Below are positions 61,501 through 64,000 of a stretch of DNA of 64,000 nt, piece by piece. The notes under the pieces were generated by a model. The model saw nothing but the letters and a program-made list of their open reading frames with translations. It did no database searches and was not told the DNA's origin. Location: positions 27,595,363 to 27,659,362 of the forward strand of contig NC_044005.1 in NCBI RefSeq assembly GCF_900496995.4, read 5' to 3'. The first letter of the stretch is position 1. Each line of letters begins with the position of its first letter. The position numbers and the translations under genes were made by a program. The stretch is from Aquila chrysaetos chrysaetos. Lineage: Eukaryota; Chordata; Aves; Accipitriformes; Accipitridae.

Positions 61501-62912
61501 GTAACTACTAACGTGGATGAGAAAACAAATTTCAAAAAACCCCAAACATAGGAATCCCACCAAGTATGTACTATAGCTTATGTTTCTAAGGAGCTGCAAA
61601 AGAGAAAGTTCATTGATTTTTGGTTTAACATACAGTAGAATTTTGAAAGTTATGATTGCCTAAGTCATAAACAGCAGGGCTTTGAAACAAAGGTTCAGCA
61701 TAGCAATGAAGGTCAAAGGCAAAATAAGGTGCTATACATTTTAAGCCATTCTTAGATGAGTGCTGTTTTCTGTTACGTGTCATAGTGCTGTAATGTGTTT
61801 CCACCAACTTCCTTGCATCAGATCTAGCAATCAATCATGCAGCTACAAGACAAACTGTATCAGTGAGATCAAAGAGCAAAGATGGGGTAAGAACACAGCT
61901 CAAGTCAAAGAAACAAGACTACCTCTCTGCATTATCCTGTCAATAGATCAGATCTGGCAAATGATAAGCTGCATCCTGAGTGGACTTTGAGTTTTATAAT
62001 CAGGCCTTCACACAGATGTGTAGCAACTACAATATCGCTTGCTGCATCTAATAACCGAGGTACTTTAATCTACCTAATTTGTAAAAATTTTTTTTAACTT
62101 GTAGCATTTTTGGTTCTTTATTACAGGTGTACAGGAAGGTTGTCCTTCCCCCTGCATTGTTTACTTGAGAAATATCAGCAGTACCCTCTTTGATTCATCT
62201 GTCTTGAGTGATAATGTACAATACAGACGTTTAGCTGAAGAAGTGAGAGTGAAGACTGATTTTGTTGTTGTTAATTATTAAAGAGGCAGTATCAACACAA
62301 AAATATGTACCGAACATGATGACTGTACCACGGTACTCCTGTATAATATAAATGTTTTTTGAAAAAAACAGTATTTTTCAACATTAGCTTTTATTTATTT
62401 ATTTATTTAAGGCTAATGTACCATTAAAACTTTTTACTTTCACAGATCTCTTAGTAATTATCCAGCCCAGACAGGTCTTTTAAGGCACTAAGCAAACCCC
62501 CAGTAAAATGATGAAACCAAACAGCTGATTGTACGCTGCTAGTACCAATATATATTTTAAAAATAGCATAGAAGAAATGCAAGTGAACGACACCATTCAA
62601 GAAGGGGAAAAAACTATTAAAAAACCCTTTCCAGTGCAGTTGCACATGCAGTTCCAAGAAGACGTTTCATATTTTTAAGCAAAAAATACTTAAATATACA
62701 CACTTCAAGTCAGTAACTTCACTTTTCCATAGATACAGTAGCTAAGCAGATTTTTATACCTGGTGGAGGCAGAATTATCCTGCGTTCTCTGTCCCAAGGA
62801 GGAGACAGGGATCCAGTATCTGATGGTGGTCTGTGGGGATCAGTTAATCTATCAGAAGTCAGCTCTCCTCTTTCATTACCACCTTCATACATGGCAGTTG
62901 GTCCTCTGGATC
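56724..62912 (-). CDS. MIA2: MIA2 (cTAGE5/TALI), C-terminal five coding exons (5' part outside window)
   Basis: Minus-strand exons 62912-62760, 61388-61257, 58425-58349, 57939-57714 and 56875-56724 join in phase to 246 residues and a TGA. The segment is the proline-rich domain: repeated PP/PPP motifs ([20 protein letters not shown]), [20 protein letters not shown], and an end EQPEPKQET like the EHPEPQQET end of human cTAGE5. Known for the family: the MIA2/TANGO1 proline-rich tail binds the COPII subunit SEC23 at ER exit sites and helps export bulky cargo such as collagen and lipoproteins; cTAGE5 also binds SEC12. MIA2 is preferred over its paralogue MIA3 because FBXO33 is its tail-to-tail neighbour, as in human 14q21. 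The SH3, membrane and coiled-coil parts lie beyond the right edge. Confidence 0.9.
57076..57115. repeat. Perfect 14-bp-arm hairpin in MIA2 intron
   Basis: Arms CAGCAGCAGCCCAT (57076-57089) and ATGGGCTGCTGCTG (57102-57115) with a 12-base loop. No mismatches. Confidence 0.85.
57714..57939 (-). CDS. MIA2: MIA2 exon, proline-rich
   Basis: Acceptor GTGTTGCAG, donor CCAA|GTACGT. Reads [20 protein letters not shown] and [20 protein letters not shown], the most proline-dense part. Starts phase 0, ends phase 1. Confidence 0.92.
58349..58425 (-). CDS. MIA2: MIA2 exon
   Basis: 77-bp exon, acceptor CGCTTACAG, donor TAGT|GTAAGT. Reads [20 protein letters not shown] then DHSNLS. Fits the phases of both neighbours. 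Confidence 0.85.
58426..61256 (-). other. MIA2: MIA2 intron with A-rich low-complexity tracts
   Basis: Contains an A-run of about 29 bases (58526-58554), a T-run (58726-58743) and an A/C-rich tract (59190-59285). No exon recognised. Confidence 0.7.
61257..61388 (-). CDS. MIA2: MIA2 exon
   Basis: Acceptor CAATGTTAG, donor ACAG|GTGAGA. Reads [20 protein letters not shown] and [20 protein letters not shown], resembling the RLSGPAELR region of human cTAGE5. Confidence 0.92.
62760..62912 (-). CDS. MIA2: MIA2 exon
   Basis: Acceptor TTCGATTAG, donor CCAG|GTATAA. Reads [17 protein letters not shown], then [20 protein letters not shown]. 153 bp keeps phase 1 on both sides. Confidence 0.92.
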
Positions 62913-64000
62913 CTAATCGAAGAAATCAGATAGCTATTTACCCAGGTATTTTAAATCCTCTATTATGGCTTTCTTCATTAAGTCTGAAAATAGTAAAATA
63001 AATCACAGAACACCAACACTGTCAAGATAGGAGAGGCGCACGGCTCCACAGGACTCTCCAGCTGTTTGCTGTTACGTTTACTGGAAGTGTTTAAAAGGTT
63101 TGTTTGGAATGAAAAAGTCTTAGTTCAACAGTAGTGCAACCTAGAGTACCTGCAATTTTTAAAAAAAAGAATAATCATTTTAAGAGTTTCAGTTCATTCA
63201 GATCAGAGAAACTAGTGCCCTCACAATAAATCTTCTTCTCAGTGCTAAAAAAACTGCTGCTAATCAAACCAAAAATTAGCACACTGGAAGTTAATACCCT
63301 CATCGTAAGAAGACAGCCACGTTACATTCAACACTCTTCTGGTTCTTTCTAATTCTTTATTCAAGAAAAAAAAAAGAAGAGAAGACCAAGTCAACACATA
63401 ACCAAAGGCAAGAGAAACTGTAACAACGAGTGATTTTAAGTTGCAAGCTTCCTTTAAAATAGATTTGTTCTGAAAAAACTGACAGAAGTACTGAATTCTG
63501 ATATCATTCTCTAATTCTCTACCCTAAAATTCAACCTAAAATTTGAAGCCATTTTGTGTCTTGTACAAAGTCAGATGAGCACTATAATTGCTCTGTAGCT
63601 GGCATTATTTAAACACATCATTTGTTTAATCTGCTGAAGTTATGTTAGTGCTCCATTGTGAAATGGGCAGTAGTTATGCCTTTGCATAGTCTCTTTCCTT
63701 GTTAATACTGCATCCTGAAATCCAGTTTTTAGTCTTCCTCACCAGCAACAGCTGAGCTACAGTTTAAAGATACACTGGACAGCTCAGTTTCATTACTTAC
63801 TGTCTCTATACAAATAAATTGTCAAGTATGATTTTGCTTGTGTGTGGTACAGCTACTGTTGAACATTCAATCTCAAGCTTTTCTGACTTAGAAAAATGAA
63901 TCAACTTTCATGTGCACTTGGGTATGCTTTTTACAAAGAATTAAAGTAAATAAATAGGCCATAGTGATCTTTAAAAATCATTGTTGACTAGTGAAATCCT
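62913..64000 (-). other. MIA2: MIA2 intron, partial
   Basis: No further MIA2 exon recognised up to the window edge; AT-rich sequence with an A-run near 63365. Confidence 0.6.

Noticed and set aside
1-64000. CRISPR arrays, tRNA or rRNA genes, bacterial-type operons
   Set aside because: None seen; the split-gene structure is vertebrate throughout.

Overview
The window is vertebrate nuclear DNA, almost certainly from a bird. It has split genes with GT/AG introns, two strong CpG islands, and a CR1 retrotransposon 3' end with the avian ATTCTATG-type octamer tail. It holds four protein genes in two convergent pairs: FAM161B(+) > < ZNF410(-), then FBXO33(+) > < MIA2/cTAGE5(-). I rebuilt exons by joining conserved peptides across splice sites and checking that the reading phase is kept at every junction.

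Layout. 1-6495: the last seven coding exons of FAM161B, a microtubule/cilium-associated protein; its 5' part lies left of the window. About 6.5-9.0 kb: facing 3' ends of FAM161B and ZNF410. 9.4-28.9 kb: ZNF410 on the minus strand, a five-zinc-finger DNA-binding protein, with its promoter in a CpG island at 28.3-29.1 kb. Its large second intron (17.7-27.2 kb) is packed with LTR-retrovirus remnants. One set looks like a decayed provirus: LTR, primer-binding-like site, short interior, purine tract, LTR. A second LTR-like insert may sit inside its first LTR. 29.1-31.8 kb: intergenic. 31.8-33.6 kb: CpG island and exon 1 of FBXO33. 32.7-52.4 kb: complete FBXO33 (four coding exons, 530 codons). 52.4-56.3 kb: intergenic. 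56.3-64 kb: the last five coding exons of MIA2/cTAGE5 on the minus strand, encoding the proline-rich tail that binds COPII coat.

The genes are unrelated in function: cilium protein, CHD4-regulating transcription factor, SCF substrate receptor, ER-exit-site cargo receptor. The context still helps. FAM161B-ZNF410 and FBXO33-MIA2 are each neighbours in human, but those pairs lie tens of megabases apart on human chromosome 14; here they are joined at a divergent ZNF410/FBXO33 junction of about 4 kb. I found no clear novel biological system. The best leads are the missing conserved C-terminus of ZNF410, the nested LTR/provirus cluster, the gene-order junction, a two-start design in FBXO33, and several perfect intronic or intergenic hairpins.
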